This document shows, in pieces, positions 1 to 7,363 of a stretch of DNA of 11,219 nt. The notes below the pieces were generated by a model. That model was not told the origin of the DNA, made no database searches, and was given only the letters and a program-made list of their open reading frames with translations. The stretch is from positions 1 through 11,219 of the forward strand of contig RBNI01006537.1 of NCBI GenBank assembly GCA_003990745.1. The letters run 5' to 3'. The stretch's first letter is position 1. Every line of letters begins with the position of its first letter. A program made the translations under genes and the position numbers. The DNA is from Jimgerdemannia flammicorona. Lineage: Eukaryota; Mucoromycota; Endogonomycetes; Endogonales; Endogonaceae.

Positions 1-540
1 TAGTTCCTACAAATGCCACTCCATCTACCCTCACCACAACTCTTCCACTACTCTTCTCGACAATCTGCCTTACTAGTCCCTTATGTCCCCCCCTCTTGGG
101 GCCCCAACCAATCCACCATGCCTTGAAGAGCTTGAGCATCAGTTCCTCCCACCTCACTATCCTCAAACTCACTGGCCACCAGGGGCCCACCTCAAAGATG
201 ATCCGCCAGTGTTCTGTGAGCCCCACCCATATTGCAACGGCCCAACCAACCATCAGCCACTCATTCTCCACCCCCCCCACCAGCCTTGACTGCAGTGCTG
301 CCCACCGCCCACCCACCTCAGGGTCAGGCGCCGACACTCCCAACCTCTTCCCAACCACCTTCCAAAAGTTCTCCATACTCTCGCACTCTCCCAGCCAATG
401 TTCAGGAGTCTGTACCACCCCTCTCTCCCACCCTACATTATAATACTCCTTACAATCAAAGACCCCTCCATCCACCAGATGGCCTGCCCTAAAGTTTAGC
501 ATCACATTTCGACACAACCTTGCTCTATGACCAGATGCCT
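1..540 (-). other. C-terminal part of LINE ORF2, zf-RVT-like, open to the window edge
   Basis: After the frameshift near 535 the minus strand is open for about 180 codons to position 1. It starts RLCRNVMLNFRAGHLVDGG, then FDCKEYYNVGW, TPEHWLGECESMENFWKVV, and later VGWAVAIWVGL. The Cys at 452-454, His at 398-400 and Cys at 383-385 sit as in zf-RVT tails of LINE proteins (C-x-x-C, then E/T-x-H, then C, then W). The second Cys of the first pair seems to be Tyr, a single transition. No stop occurs in 180 codons, unlike the rest of the element. Whether an RNase H domain follows cannot be seen. Confidence 0.65.
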
Positions 541-1037
541 GCCCAGTCCCATCTCTCCCTGATCCCAGTCCCCTGCCAGGTCTCTGGCCAAAGGTCCTGC
601 CCCAGACCCCTAAGGCACTCCATGCTCTCCTCTAAGTAGAAGTCCTTGACCAGATTCCCTCCCAACAAGAGCCTGTCTCATCTCTACATAGCTGGACCCC
701 AGTCCTCATCCCCTTCAGTACCTTGCCAACAGATCCCAATGCGATGGGCCCCATCTACCACTCCTCACCAGAATCCTTTGTATCTCATCCTCTGGCTACC
801 ATCCAAGGCCACCAAGGACAGTAGATCACCTGAGCCACCCCTTGGCGACACTCTTGCCTCACACAAATGCTGCATAAGGGGCACCCATTCTCCACCTCGC
901 AACTCACTGGCCCTCTTCATCTACCACATCCTCAAGCAGAGTAACCTCTTAGAAAAGTCCACCAGGCTAAGTCCACTGCAATCTACAGAGAGTGCTAGTA
1001 CCTCTCAACTAACCTGACTCCGGCATCCAGCCCAGAG

Positions 1038-2160
1038 CTAAGAGTGGGCCATCTTGAGAAGCTTTCTAACCACCCATTTAGGGAAGTCCAAATGGTAGCC
1101 CAGATACCAAAGCTTCGGCATCCAGTATACATTCAGAACAGTTACCCTTCCCACCAGTGATACTTGTCTACCACCCCAACTTGTCAGTACTTTCCCCCAT
1201 TCTACCAGCTTGCACTCCCACCACTCCTTGGGAAGTAAAGAGCCATACACTGAGAAATATATACCCAAGTACCATACCACTCCTCCAGTCAGGACAATTG
1301 TTCCAATGATGTCCCCACCTATGACTTCTTCCCCAAGAACCATTGTCTCACACTTGTGCCAGTTGAGTTTTACCCCAGAACACCTCTCATACCACTCAAC
1401 TGTCTCCTTGAGCATAGCCACATCTGCCACCGAGCCCAACCCAACCACCATATCATCTGCAAAGGCCCCCCCCACCTTCCAATTAATGCCCAAGATATTC
1501 AGCCCACTAACTCGACACCAGATCTGATCTAACAAAGGCTCCAGGGTGAAGGCATAAAGAATAGGTAACAGCAGATCCCCCTGAGGCACCCCCCTCCCCA
1601 AGGGGAAAGAGGCCCCCCTGTGTCCATTCACCAGAATTGCAGCCCTACTCCCTTCCAGTAATCCAATGAGTAACCGACAAATGCCCACTAGTACACCAAT
1701 GCACTCCAGTATCTTCTCTAACCATACTCTCTGGACCCTATCATAGGCCTTCTCCTGGTCCAGAAAGACCAAGCAGCCATCTACTCCTGCAGCCTGAGCC
1801 CCTTCAATGATACCATGAACCCATGCTGTGCCATCCCGGATCAGGTGGCCCCCCACAAAGCCTTGCTGCTCCTTCCCTAGCATCTGTTGTGCCACACTCT
1901 GTAGCCTCACCACCAGGATTTTTGTGACCAGCTTGCAGTCTATATCCAGCAGCATAATTGACCTCCAGTTCTTCCAGTCCTCCTTACGCCCTTTGTCCTT
2001 GTACAGCAGGGACACCAGCCCCAACTGCTGCCCTCCAATCCACTCCCCAGTACTGATGACCATATCATACATCAGCGACATCTCCTCCAGTACCTCCTCC
2101 ACTGATGCCATATGTTTCCAAAAGTCTCAAGGCAAACCATCCTCCCCAGGTACTGTTCCC
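1038..2160 (-). other. Reverse transcriptase domain of LINE ORF2
   Basis: Begins at VPGEDGLP (the apGpDGlp block), is broken by a TGA, and then runs 357 residues without a stop from MASVEEVL (2111) to a TAG at 1038. Visible in order: LVSLLYKDKG, WKNWRSIMLLDIDCKLVTKIL, QQGFVGGHLIRDG, FLDQEKAYDRV (motif A Asp), LVNGHRGASFPLGRGVPQGD (motif B), ILYAFTLEPLL, GGAFADDMVVGLG (motif C; both catalytic Asp kept), LNWHKCE, then VWYLGIYFS. This is the longest intact stretch of the element. The order and wording fit L1-like LINE RTs well. Confidence 0.93.
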
Positions 2161-2889
2161 AGGGTTGTTGATGCCAGAACTTGTAGGATCTCCTCTCCCA
2201 AAACCAGTTGGCCAAGAACCCCCAACCCTGCTGCCAGATTCGGGTGCCACTCTTCCAGATGCTGCTCAATGTCCTACGCCACCTCCCCTCCCTTCTCTTC
2301 ACTCCATAGGTTACTCTAATAGGTGCTCAGCTGGTCAAGGATCCCCTGCACACCCAATACCATCTCTCCCTCCTCATTAAGGACTCCATCCCACTAGTGT
2401 CTTGCTCTCCTAGCATGAAGGAGATGGGACAAAAACCTTGTGGGCCTTTCTCCTTCTTCTAAACCCTGCCACCATAGCCTTGCTGCCATGGCCTGAGCCT
2501 GCACCACTTCCTCCTTCCTTAACAAATCCTGCAGCTCTACCACTTCCAGCTTAGCCTGCTTGGCCTTCCAGTCCAATACCTCCTCCTCCTCCAGGAGTCC
2601 AGCCCAATTCAGAAGCAGTCTTTCTAGCCTCCTAGATGCTCATCAGACTTGCCTCCTCTGCTGAGCACCTTGCTCCTTCCCCACTTCTCCCCAGTACCTC
2701 TGAGTCTCAGATTTCAGTCTATACTACCTATCTCCAATCCTCATCCCAGCTCTCCTCCAATTATTAACCTTGGATCATACCACCACCACTCATGCATTCC
2801 ACAGGTCCATTTCATCCAGCAGTGAAGAGTTCAGATGCCAATGTCCTGGCTCCTCTCCACTTTCTCCAAACCTCCCACCTCCCTTAATA

Positions 2890-3548
2890 CCCCAGTGATC
2901 TGACCAAGGGCACCACTCGACCTCCATCATCTCCCAAACTGTATTACCTCAACACTCAGCCATCAGAATCCAATCAATCCTAGTACCAAGTCCTCCCACC
3001 CAATGAGTATATAGACGTTGATCCCTATCCTGAAGTTGCATGGCATCCACCAGTGAGCTGAGTCTCTCCACCTCTTCCCAGTCCTCCAATCCCCCACTCC
3101 TCCCTGCCATACCCCATCCCCCATCAGTTCTGTCCAGCCTACTCTCCCTTACCATATTAAAATCACCCCCCAGACAATCCACCCCAGCCTCAACCAAGAG
3201 CCCAGAATCCCACAGATTACCAATCCATGCCACTCAGGTCCCCCTCTCAGCTAAGCAATAATAAGATCCCACTACAATTGAGTTCCATCCAGGCCTCCAC
3301 CATGTCCCCTATACTAATCTACTACCCCAATGTCCAGTGTCCACAATATCCCCTTTCCCCTTCCTAACCAGGATTCCCACTTTACCCTGCCAAACTGCCA
3401 CCCCCCCCCACTCTCTTGTCTATTCCAGGCCATCTTCCTCTCCCTCACACTGTACATCTTGAAATAAGAAGAGATCTGCCTCCAGTTTCTTCAGCCATCC
3501 AAAAATCATATGTTGCCTCCCAGTCCCCCTAAGCCCATTGATGTTCAT
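2890..3548 (-). other. APE-type endonuclease domain of LINE ORF2
   Basis: Seen: NINGLRG at the start; FQDVQ where most relatives have a Gln-Glu metal-binding pair (the Glu position here is Asp); CLGGDFNMV around 3155-3175; LYTHWVGGLGTRIDWIL around 2965-3010; and WSDHWGI around 2888-2906, carrying the catalytic Asp-His. All five lie in one frame. Four stops fall inside (GLE-stop, LV-stop, GT-stop, EC-stop). The family is exonuclease-endonuclease-phosphatase; in LINEs it nicks the target for target-primed reverse transcription. Confidence 0.85.
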
Positions 3549-3609
3549 AGAAAAAATATTGGTTGTACTATTCATAGCGAAGTATTTGAGAGTGTTAATA
3601 TCTCCACAT

Positions 3610-5484
3610 CTACAATTCCATGCTCACTTTCTCTCCAGCCAGATCCAGGTTACATTCCACCGCAATCTCATCTTCCACATTTTGCTATTCATTCAGAGCT
3701 GCCAACAATTCCACACAGTCCTCACCATCCACTATCTCCATTGATGCCTGGTACTCCTCGCACACCACCTGCCACTTTGCCAGTCCCTTCCTCGGTCCCC
3801 ATAGATAAGCTGCCCTTTCGTTGGCAATATCTAAGAGCATTGCCTCCCTTGCCTCAGTAACCTCATACTCCTCTGCCTCCAGAAGAGCTACCATCATCTC
3901 ATCTCTCAACTTCCTCACGACCTCCTTCCCTCGCAGCACTCGCCCCCAGAAGTCCTCACTGATCACTCAGAAATTGATCTCTCCCAGTTCCTCAGCTACC
4001 ACATTTTGCAGTGCCCTCAACAGCCACTTCTCCCCCCCAACTACCTCCGCTGCCTACACCAAATCTGCCTCTCCCTCCTTCCTCTCCTCAGTTCGCACAG
4101 ACTCATCCCAACCATCCTCTGACATATCCTCCAACTCCCCCTCTCCCACCTCAGGAACACCATACTGGATCTGATTATCATCTACCATCACTGTGTCCAC
4201 TACCACCTCCTCTGGCCCCTGTCCCCCACTCTCCTTTGCCTTTCCCCCTTGCCACCCAGCCTCTGCCCAGACACTAGCACTTGCTCCAGCACCCTCCTCC
4301 ATAGCCCCTGCCTTCTGACCCCCCTCCAAACTAGCCAGTAAATCCTTCTGCAGCTGTCTCCCCTTTGCCTTCTCCCAGAGCATCTTGTCCATTTGCACCT
4401 TCTTGCCCTCAATCACCTCCACTATCGTCCTAGCCTCATAAGCCCTCCAAGCCCTTTGCCTCCTCTCCACAGCCCCTGCTAGGTCCTCGAGTGCCTCCAG
4501 CAGGTCCTCCTCTTCTTCCTCTAATCCCTTCACCCTCGATACCTTGCACTCCACCAGGCCCCACTTCAGCGCCACCGGCCAGTCCCTAGCCTTCCCAGTA
4601 TTCTCCATTTCAAACAGCCTCAGCCTGATGTCCACATCTCCTGTCCTGAGCTCAGTCCTCTCCCATACCCTGAACCTAATGTCAACTACCTCGCCATACT
4701 TCTTCACCACATCCATGACCAGCTTCCTTGCCTCCTCCTTCTTCACTGTCGGCAAATCCGCAATCACCAGATGAACCACTCAGGGATCCCAATGCATACA
4801 CCTCACCATTGGTACTGAAATCCCTCCAATCACCACACTCTTCTTCACTGCCTCCAGTAGCAAATCCTTCTCTTCAAACCCCACCTCGACTGCCTCCAGC
4901 TTCTTCAAGAACTTAACCAAGGCTGCACCCTTCACCTCACTCACCAACAGCCCCAGCACCATCTTTGCCATCACTGCTAAGCCACAGAAGCACAGTGTGA
5001 CAGCGAATTCCAATCAAGACTTTTTGAGTAATGGGGCCGCCACAAGGCCCATCACACCATCAGCCAGGTCCCCAGGTCTCATGCCGCTCCCCTGTCCAGG
5101 TCCCCCATCAGCTGTCACATCTGGATTTTTTTCCAGATTGCCCATCACACCGCCATCAACAGTCACTGTCTCAGTCACTACACCTCTAGCCCCACTATGC
5201 TGATCCCCCAATGGAGAGGCCTCCTTGCCCCTTGTGGTAGCAGATGTCTTCCCCAGCTCCAATCAGCTATCTAGCCCTGTCACCTGCTTTCTCATCTTGA
5301 CTTTTTCCGTAAAGGTCATCCTTCCTCCCCTATGCAGCCTTGCACCTCCTCTGCCACCACCCCTGGCCCCGCATCCCCTCATCAAAGCACTTGGTATGTC
5401 AATATCAGTACCTTGACCCCCTCCCACATGTTGCTAGTCAAAGGCACTGGAGCCCCCCTGCCTAGTATGCTTACCAGAATGCAT
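3610..5484 (-). pseudogene. LINE ORF1 relic (nucleic-acid-binding chaperone-type protein)
   Basis: About 620 codons in one unbroken frame, with internal stops near 5432 (TAG), 5263, 5014, 4780 (TGA), 4054 (TAG), 3967 (TGA) and 3685 (TAG). The ATG at 5484 is the first in-frame Met that leads into a Gly/Arg-rich stretch (about 5340-5390). A later Met at 5319 starts MTFTEKVKMRKQV and could be the real start. The middle part (about 4830-4660) reads GGISVPMVRCMHWDP, a TGA, then VVHLVIADLP and later YGEVVDIRF. This resembles the RRM-like or DUF4283-like fold of many LINE ORF1 proteins. It is followed by a long acidic, Lys/Glu-rich, probably helical part with runs of Glu, and a second helical block around 3960-3690. 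I see no CCHC knuckles. Its expected role is binding element RNA in the RNP; this copy cannot make the protein. The RRM reading is inference. Confidence 0.72.
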
Positions 5485-5650
5485 GTTGCTTGCTATGTTG
5501 ATAACACCAATACTTGAAGAAGTTGTCAAAAGTGTTGTCTGAAGTTTGTATCACCTGAATGTTACCAGAGAGACCTGTCTTGAAGTTAGTCTCTCCCTAT
5601 CTTTTACAAAGAGAGTAGTCCTGTTTGGGTTCCTCAGTCTATTGGGCTTA
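5485..5650. other. Junction zone between the LINE 5' end and the LTR-element relic
   Basis: The LINE ORF1 frame can be read up to an ATG at 5484. The LTR-element frame can be followed down from the finger at 5698 to about 5510 (ends TFDNFFKYW). Base composition changes here from C/T-rich to AT-rich. I see no clear poly-A tract, target duplication or terminal motif marking the exact join, so the boundary is good to about 100 bases only. Confidence 0.4.
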
Positions 5651-5698
5651 GTATTTCTCAAATTGAATTTTGAAAACTTTGGAGAGACATATATGACA
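5651..5698 (-). other. C2H2-like zinc-finger remnant after the dUTPase
   Basis: In the dUTPase frame the sequence reads CHICLSKVFKIQFEKY: C-x2-C, an aromatic residue five further on, then a Phe and a Tyr at the place of the first His. The Tyr codon is TAC, one transition from CAC. The second His is not visible. Similar single fingers sit between Gag and protease in some fungal Gypsy-like polyproteins, as far as I recall. Weak on its own; its frame and place support it. Confidence 0.4.
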
Positions 5699-5824
5699 TT
5701 TACTAATATATTCTATATAGTATATTCAGATAGAATGAGAGCATCATCTATATGGTACATAACTATCTGCAATTTTCTTATACCAGTTTTCATCATCTTC
5801 CTTTATGGTGGTAACCTTTTGACT

Positions 5825-6181
5825 GAGAGATTTGCCATAGTCTATCTAGGAGAGTTTGGAGACTTCTTTGATAGTGAGATCTTGATGAATTTCTTCAATA
5901 ATTGCTTGGGTAATTCTTTGGCCTACTTTGACTTCAAATGAGGTATCTCCAAAATTTCACAAGATGATATAAATTTCACCAGTAAATCCTTAGTCAACTA
6001 CTCCTTCTCCTAGCCTAATGTTGAATTCTTTAGCCAGACTGCTTTACTTAGTAAGGCAGATATATATTCCTTTAAGGGCTTATATTATAATCTCAGTTTA
6101 TACTATAGTATTAGTACTTGGTGAGATGGTGAGATCTTAGTTACTATAGAGATCATATCTAGTATCAGTGGGATGAGCCTT
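5825..6181 (-). pseudogene. dUTPase-like domain relic
   Basis: One frame, no indels, all five dUTPase motifs placed in order. Motif 1: TDTRYDLYS (about 6169-6143; usually AGYDLYS). Motif 2: a stop then SSLAKEFNI (6046-6020; usually PRSSLA, with the Arg codon now TAA). Motif 3: GEGVVD, a stop, GFTGEIYIIL (6010-5957). Motif 4: FEVKVGQRITQAIIEEI (5938-5888; usually GDRIAQLI). Motif 5: IDYGKSLS near 5845-5822 (usually TDRG, then a Ser-rich loop). At least six stops interrupt it, several TAA. The family hydrolyses dUTP to dUMP, keeping uracil out of new cDNA. Such domains occur in some retroviruses and in LTR-element polyproteins. It follows the zinc knuckle in the same frame, so it belonged to the element and is not a separate host gene. 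A short stretch upstream (KKIPKNIIKV) links the two. Confidence 0.8.
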
Positions 6182-6239
6182 AGTAGAGATGGTAGCCTTA
6201 TACCATATCTTCTATACTTTGATAATATTCTTAGGGATT

Positions 6240-6672
6240 TTCTTTCCTAGACCTTCTCTAATAATAGTGATGTTCTAATTACTAAGTTTATCTGATCTGT
6301 TTCTCTTTTCAGAATATCTGACAGAGATGTATCCTGCCTTCCTATAAATGAAGCATAATTTTTTTTTATAAAGCTGCTCCTTTTCATCCTCAGTAGAGAA
6401 TCTGAGTCCTCTGGAGTTTTGCTGGTTCCTTTGATCATTCCTCTGATCATTTCTTTAATCATTTCTTCTGGTGGAATTCCTTCTATCTTGGTTATCCTTC
6501 TTGTATTCTGGATTTTGTGAGACCTATACAGCAAGGATTTTATGGGCTCTTCTTTGTACTTGGGTAAAGCACCATAAGTAGTAAAAACATCCTGAGGGAA
6601 GGTCTTATTCCTTAATCTTCTAGGTGAGTCAGTCTGGTAGGGCTGCAAAGAGATGGTTGGCTTTGGTATCAT
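6240..6672 (-). pseudogene. Gag-like region relic with degenerate CCHC zinc knuckle
   Basis: A frame starting with ATG at 6672 is open for 141 codons (MIPKPTISLQPYQTDSPRRL and on) to a TAG at 6247. The frame that carries the knuckle is a different one, the same frame as the downstream dUTPase. In that frame an Arg/Asn/Asp/Gln-rich stretch built on a 12-bp repeat (6427-6462) is followed by STEDEKEQLYKKK and then CFIYRKAGYISVRY at 6355-6314. That has exact C-x2-C-x4-H-x4-C spacing with three of the four ligands now Tyr, each explained by one transition. A T9 run at 6359-6367 lies just upstream. The N-terminal part reads better in the first frame (FPQDVFTTYGALPKY), so a frame change around 6500-6540 is likely. 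In Gag, the knuckle binds the element RNA. Not functional. Confidence 0.6.
6427..6462 (-). repeat. 12-bp tandem repeat, three units
   Basis: Three 12-bp units with the core GATCAT (third unit AATCAT). On the minus strand, in the knuckle frame, they code for repeats of Arg-Asn-Asp-Gln type before the CCHC knuckle. The third unit differs from the second only by transitions. Confidence 0.7.
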
Positions 6673-6756
6673 TGATGGCCAAATTGTTTTTCTAGTAGGT
6701 AAGTCTAACAGTCTTGAGGTAGGTATTCATCCTAGTGATAAAGGTTTCTAGATAGT

Positions 6757-6787
6757 CAATCTATAAATTTAAGACTAAGCCACTCTG
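6757..6787 (+). repeat. Direct repeat, copy 1 (mutated copy)
   Basis: 31 bp, matching 6904-6934 at 26 positions. All five differences are transitions with A or T in this copy where the other copy has G or C. The core is ATAAATTTAAG followed by a variable four bases and AGCCAC. Confidence 0.8.
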
Positions 6788-6903
6788 TTTTGATCTTAAA
6801 TTTACAGCCAACTGGTTAAGTGATATTTATGGACCTTTTATTTAATTTGAAAAATTTGAAAATCAAAACAGCCAAATAAGGCTTAGTCACTTAGCCAACT
6901 AAC

Positions 6904-6934
6904 CAATCCATAAATTTAAGGCCGAGCCACCCTG
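6904..6934 (+). repeat. Direct repeat, copy 2
   Basis: Partner of 6757-6787, 147 bp away. It contains the only CpG (6923-6924) between 5372 and 7085. Confidence 0.8.
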
Positions 6935-6958
6935 GCCAGCCATTGGCCATATGGCCTC

Positions 6959-6973
6959 TCTATATATTATAAC
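6959..6973 (-). promoter_or_regulatory. TATA-like motif on the element's sense strand
   Basis: The minus strand reads ATAATATATAGAGAGG here, in the position expected of an LTR promoter upstream of the Gag-like region. AT-richness makes chance matches common. Confidence 0.25.
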
Positions 6974-7321
6974 CTGAAAATTAAGTCTAGCCACCTGACC
7001 AGCCAGTGGCTGACCATGGCTCTAGCCAGCCAGCCAGAGTGGCTTAGCCACAGCTGGGATCCCTAATCCTGCTTACTAGCATGTTCGCGGTCCCTATCGG
7101 CTCAGAACTGCCCATCAAGGTGGAGCAACCGATTTCTCTGCCACACAACGCGATAAGTTCGAAGGGAAGCGAGCGGGAAAAATCTTGTACGAGTTCGTGG
7201 TCCCTAAGATGGTGCTATCTGGACAAATTCATATTCCAGTGGTGACGAGGCTAGTACCTTTGGCCTTTGAGGGTTGGGTTAAGATGATTACGATGGAGGT
7301 GGAGGAGGTCACGAAATATAG

Positions 7322-7363
7322 GTAGGTATGTGGATTATAGGTTTGGGGGTACTAGGGTTCCAG
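7322..7363 (+). other. Short GT-AG intron in the arrestin-like gene (42 nt)
   Basis: Donor GTAGGT at 7322, acceptor CCAG ending 7363, with a possible branch region at GGTACTAG. Unspliced, the 42 nt keep the frame but carry three stops (TAG at 7323, 7338 and 7353). Spliced, the arrestin domain reads through with a Ser codon across the join. The alternative donor GTATGT at 7326 would leave a stop in the exon. Confidence 0.65.

Larger units (their letters stand above)
1..3548 (-). pseudogene. LINE ORF2 relic: endonuclease-reverse transcriptase, 3' end off the window
   Basis: Starts at an ATG at 3548 giving MNINGLRGTGRQHMIFGW, the usual beginning of a LINE endonuclease, 61 bp after the ORF1 stop. 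Domain order: endonuclease (3548-2890), Glu/Arg-rich linker with GERPTRFL (2640-2400), RT (2160-1040), thumb and connection (1040-540), Cys/His-containing tail (540-1). About 20 stop codons interrupt it, roughly equal TGA and TAG, including a TGATGA pair near 2645. From 3548 to about 540 they all lie in one frame. One frameshift near 530-545 leads into about 180 codons with no stop, running to position 1. In an active element the protein nicks target DNA and copies the RNA from the nick. The copy is dead, but key catalytic residues in both domains are still readable. Confidence 0.88.
1..5500 (-). mobile_element. Decayed non-LTR retrotransposon (LINE), two ORFs, L1-like
   Basis: A single minus-strand element with the layout ORF1, short spacer, ORF2 (endonuclease, reverse transcriptase, Cys/His tail). 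ORF1 stays in one frame from 5484 to 3610. ORF2 stays in one frame from 3548 to about 535, shifts once, and is then open to the window edge. By hand I counted about 27 internal stop codons, all TGA or TAG and none TAA. The plus strand is extremely C-rich and G-poor, so the sense strand is purine-rich. CpG is scarce although G+C is not low. The RT resembles the L1-like group (LLYKDKG, DQEKAYDRV, an RQG-box-like GVPQGD, ILYAFTLEPLL) more than the Tad group typical of ascomycetes; that is from memory of the families. The 3' end lies beyond position 1, and the 5' end is somewhere near 5484-5560. It is clearly not autonomous. Confidence 0.9.
6757..7060 (-). repeat. Repeat-rich end of the LTR element, possible LTR
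   Basis: Non-coding. It holds a direct repeat (6757-6787 and 6904-6934), a 13-bp inverted repeat (6775-6787 with 7035-7047), a 10-bp stem (6764-6773 with 6795-6804) and many AGCCA/TGGCT words. On the minus strand it begins TGTGGCTAAGCCAC near 7050, like a TG-starting LTR, followed by a TATA-like motif. No second copy is in the window, so this being an LTR is inference; a MITE-like insertion is an alternative. Confidence 0.4.
5500..7079 (-). mobile_element. Strongly mutated Gypsy-like LTR retrotransposon relic carrying a dUTPase
   Basis: Read on the minus strand, the order is: repeat-rich non-coding end with a TATA-like motif (7060-6690), Gag-like region (6672-6240), CCHC-type knuckle (6355-6314), dUTPase-like domain (6181-5825), C2H2-like finger (5698-5651). 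This fits the 5' half of a Gag-Pol element. The protease, RT, RNase H and integrase are not present before the LINE begins, so either the LINE split it or it was truncated. It has many stops, including TAA, in the coding frame, and CpG is absent from 5372 to 6922. Assignment to Gypsy rests on the Gag-knuckle, dUTPase, C2H2-like order, which I recall from fungal Gypsy-like polyproteins. No RT is available to prove it. Confidence 0.65.

Noticed and set aside
271..278. Possible frameshift in the LINE at a C8 run
   Set aside because: On careful counting of the eight C, the minus-strand frame continues unbroken through it.
83..1017. Several plus-strand Pro/Ser/His-rich open frames
   Set aside because: Antisense to LINE ORF2; the composition comes from the C/T skew.
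5546..5941. Plus-strand 131-codon open frame, hydrophobic, membrane-protein-like
   Set aside because: It is the exact antisense of the dUTPase and finger region; AT-rich antisense frames look hydrophobic.
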